Origin: Patescibacteria group bacterium UBA6489
GTDB taxonomy: Bacteria > Patescibacteriota > Gracilibacteria > BD1-5 > UBA6164
Direction of reading: 5' to 3'
Length of the DNA: 64,000 nt
Assembly: GCA_002435385.1 (NCBI GenBank)
Contig: DJMN01000004.1
Coordinates: 61,845 to 125,844, forward strand
Positions within the stretch are counted from its first letter, which is position 1, and each line of letters begins with the position of its first letter. Positions 61,800-64,000 of this stretch are shown one piece after another. The translations under genes were made by a program, and so were the position numbers. Under the pieces are notes generated by a model. It was not told the origin of the DNA, made no database searches, and saw nothing but the letters and a program-made list of their open reading frames with translations.

Positions 61800-63662
61800 C
61801 TACACTCCCAACAAAAACTCCTCTAAAATTTCCAACCCATTCTTAGTCAAAATACTTTCAGGATGAAACTGAAAAGAAAAGAAATTCTCCCCTCTTAACG
61901 AATACACCTCTCAAGTCTCATCATTACTTGAAACATATATCTCCTCCCCATCTTTTCATGTATGAACTCATGGAGAAGACTTATCATTATGAAAACCTGC
62001 AAAAGTATTATAAAAAGCAACCAATTCATCCCTTCAAAATAAATCTATCCTTATCTGTTCTCATTGAGTTGTCTTATCCTTTTTCCTAACATACAATCAC
62101 TTATATCTACAAATCAACTGATGTCACAAACAAATTCAAAAATACTTTATATCATGACTTTCAGCATAATTAATTATCTCCAAATTCTTCTTCATCTTAT
62201 CATTATCATCCAAAGGATTACCAGGTCATGGTCAAACAAGTACATAATCATAATTTATAAGATCGCCTTTAATAACATCACTATATCTAACAATATCAAC
62301 ATTTAGACCTATCAACTTAAGTAAATGAGCAACCATATTTGTGAAATCATCCTCATTATTTATGATAACACATTTTTTATCTCTTAACTTCTCATTTACA
62401 TGCTTAGTTTGTTTAAAGAACCATGTTTTACTTAAATTTTGATTCCTGATCTGTACTAACTCTTGCACCTCATCATCTAAATAATACTCTCTAGTAAAAC
62501 TAGGCATTTGTTTTCTTATTCATAAAACAGCATTCACAATTCAAGCCAATTTTATATTTATCTCCTCATACTCTTTCTTAGGATTAGAATCCTTTACCAA
62601 ACTAGCTCAAACATAAGCCTCTAAATTTCACTCCATATCTAACTGTAAAGTTCTTATCATTATAGCACTATCAAGAGATCATTCTTCCAAATAACAAATA
62701 GCACCTGAATAATATTTCCTACTAAAACTCTCATATCTCTTTATAGCCCTAAAAGCACTTTCCAAAGGACTTCAAACCACAGTAGAAGCCCACATACTCT
62801 GCTTAAATATCTCTATCCTATCTAAACTAGAATTTCAACTTAACAAATACTCGCTGTGAACCAAATTAGCCATCTCCTTCAAAATAGGTCATACAATTAT
62901 TCATCAACTAGAACAAATATTACTCATCATTTTAAGCTCCTCATCAGTAGCCATAAAAAGCTCATCAATCTCCTTTTGATCCTTCAAGAAATCTAAGAAA
63001 TCTCCCTTAAAATCTAAATAATTCTTATATCAAGCCTTCTTAAAAGTCCCTGAAATAGGATTCATCCTAACCTTATACTTTTCAGGTTCCCCTTCTACTC
63101 CCAAAGGAGAGGGGACTAGGGGATGAGGGGTAATACTTACATTCCTTTCTGGACTAGCCCCTATAAAAACTCTCTCTCCATCAAAAAATATATAGTGAAG
63201 ATAAGAACCATAATCTCCTTCTAACAATCTTTTAAATATAGATAAAGCAACCTCTATATCAAAATCCTTTATTTTAGAACTAACCTTTTGAGCTATCAAA
63301 AAATTAGATCATTCACCATTTCAAATCTCTTTTTCAACTATATCTTTTACTATTTGTTTATACTCACTCTCACTAAAATGCTCCTGTAAATCTGTTTCTA
63401 AATTAGACTCTTTTTCTATAAAGGTTTGACTAAACTCTTCAAAATTAAATTGTTTTTTCTCATCTATAACTATAGAAATAATCTTTTCCCCTCAATCATT
63501 TACCTCAAAACCTCTCTCCCTAATCTGAGAAAAAGGCACAGCAAAAATTTGCTCATCTCAAGTAATATCTTCAAGTAAATCATATTTTTTTACCCCTCAA
63601 GAATAATACTTTATAAAAGTCTCTCACTTTTTTTTACTTACGACAAATGGTTTGTTATACAT
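61800..63662 (-). CDS. trpEG: anthranilate synthase, components I and II fused (TrpE-TrpG)
   Basis: 620 aa. TrpE part: YLHYIFFDGERVFIGASPER, KVRMNPISGTFKK, DFLKDQKEIDELFMATDEEL, VHSEYLLSG, STVVGSPLESAFRAIKRYES, GAICYLEEGSLDSAIMIRTL. TrpG glutaminase from ~425: KCVIINNEDDFTNMVAHLLK, DYVLVGPGPGNPLDD, YFGICLGHQLICRYKGLYV with the nucleophile Cys near 512, and FSFQFHPESILT. The fused type resembles TrpEG/PhzE-like proteins; anthranilate formation from chorismate is the likeliest role given trpA, trpB and trpS nearby. Residues ~177-192 (TPHPLVPSPLGVEGEP) are a translated family B repeat. Confidence 0.88.
63090..63134 (-). repeat. family B repeat in frame inside trpEG
   Basis: ttctactcccaaaggagagg plus ggactaggggatgaggggta between conserved GASPERNVS and YKVRMNPISGT; the frame remains open. 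Confidence 0.82.
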
Positions 63663-63757
63663 ATTTTTTTGTTAAATTTTAAGCTTTCATTTATATTTAA
63701 CTAATTTTTCTTTAATTAAGATATGTCAAAACATAAATACCTTAAAAATAAAAGATA

Positions 63758-64000
63758 TTACTTTTTACTCTTACTAATCTTTAAGCTTATTTCTCTAGCT
63801 AAAAAGAAAACCAAAAAAATAACAGAATTATAGATAAAAGAAAAGAATATTAACTGAATAATATAAAAAATTGGTTTATCATTTGTAATCTCTACATATA
63901 CCATATAAGCAATAAAACATATAAAAATAGAGATAAACAATCTAATAACACTTGATTTAGGTTTTTTAATAAAACCACTAAGTACACGACAAAAATTTGA
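63758..64000 (-). CDS. membrane protein (C-terminal part, runs off window)
   Basis: 80 codons visible: FCRVLSGFIKKPKSSVIRLF, ISIFICFIAYMVYVEITNDK and FYIIQLIFFSFIYNSVIFLV, ending KISKSKK. At least two transmembrane helices and a basic cytoplasmic tail. The 5' part is outside the window, so no family call is possible. Confidence 0.5.
   Translation of the reverse strand, partial: SNFCRVLSGFIKKPKSSVIRLFISIFICFIAYMVYVEITNDKPIFYIIQLIFFSFIYNSVIFLVFFLAREISLKISKSKK

Noticed and set aside
4378..63134. CRISPR array made of the GC-rich repeats
   Set aside because: Copies are dispersed, palindromic and lack regular spacers; no cas genes are present.
1..64000. Mycoplasma-type code with TGA as tryptophan
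   Set aside because: TGA sits on invariant glycines (P-loops, GDVHG, GGGAFSG), while conserved Trp positions use TGG.

Overview
The window is a chromosomal segment of a bacterium that reads TGA as glycine (genetic code 25), i.e. a member of the Absconditabacteria (SR1) / Gracilibacteria branch of the candidate phyla radiation. The evidence is direct. Read with the standard code almost every gene is shattered. Read with TGA as Gly, single open frames of expected length appear, and TGA falls on invariant glycines such as the TsaE P-loop, the acetolactate synthase TPP site and the Pnkp phosphatase metal motifs. Real genes stop only at TAA or TAG. The DNA is strongly AT-rich, and most genes lack an obvious Shine-Dalgarno sequence. 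All coordinates below use code 25.

Layout. 1-3.4 kb: start of a sigma-factor gene, two secreted proteins, a frameshifted nucleotidyltransferase and a GC-richer, hairpin-dense putative structured RNA (2850-3397). 3.5-13 kb: TrmB-like regulator, a three-domain Pnkp-type RNA repair enzyme, a DUF4209-like protein, an SPFH protein and unknowns. 13-20 kb: an interrupted nucleotidyltransferase, two tandem CCA-adding-type enzymes with a nearly identical 3' part, secreted/membrane proteins, TsaE and a STAS protein. 20-27 kb: glycosyltransferase, HD hydrolase, metK behind a SAM-I riboswitch, and apt. 27-40 kb: branched-chain amino acid synthesis (ilvB, ilvN, ilvD, aminotransferase, ilvC) with two leader-peptide attenuators, plus rimO, Nudix, TPR, AAA and AhpD-like genes. 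40-46 kb: small membrane or unknown proteins, a YdcF-like protein, a tRNA-like RNA gene, photolyase with a DUF523/DUF1722 partner, and Nudix. 46-52 kb: leuB and a leuD-leuC fusion with an unknown co-operonic gene. 52-64 kb: NhaD antiporter, trpS, a cell-wall hydrolase, trpA, trpB, HD hydrolase, two EamA-type permeases plus the tail of a third, and a trpE-trpG fusion.

The genes give most of the valine/isoleucine/leucine pathway and parts of the tryptophan pathway (trpEG, trpA, trpB; trpD, trpC and trpF not seen), which is unusual for reduced CPR genomes. Expression control is visible: two transcription attenuators with V/I/L-rich leader peptides, one riboswitch, many intrinsic terminators and a recurrent promoter with a TTGCAT -35 box.

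Several dispersed palindromic repeat families run through the intergenic regions. One of them (GGAG-rich, coding for peptides such as SPLLSKEGARG or SPSPLKGEG) also sits in frame inside cca, rimO, trpB and trpEG. Four genes carry frameshifts or stops; these could be decay or assembly errors.
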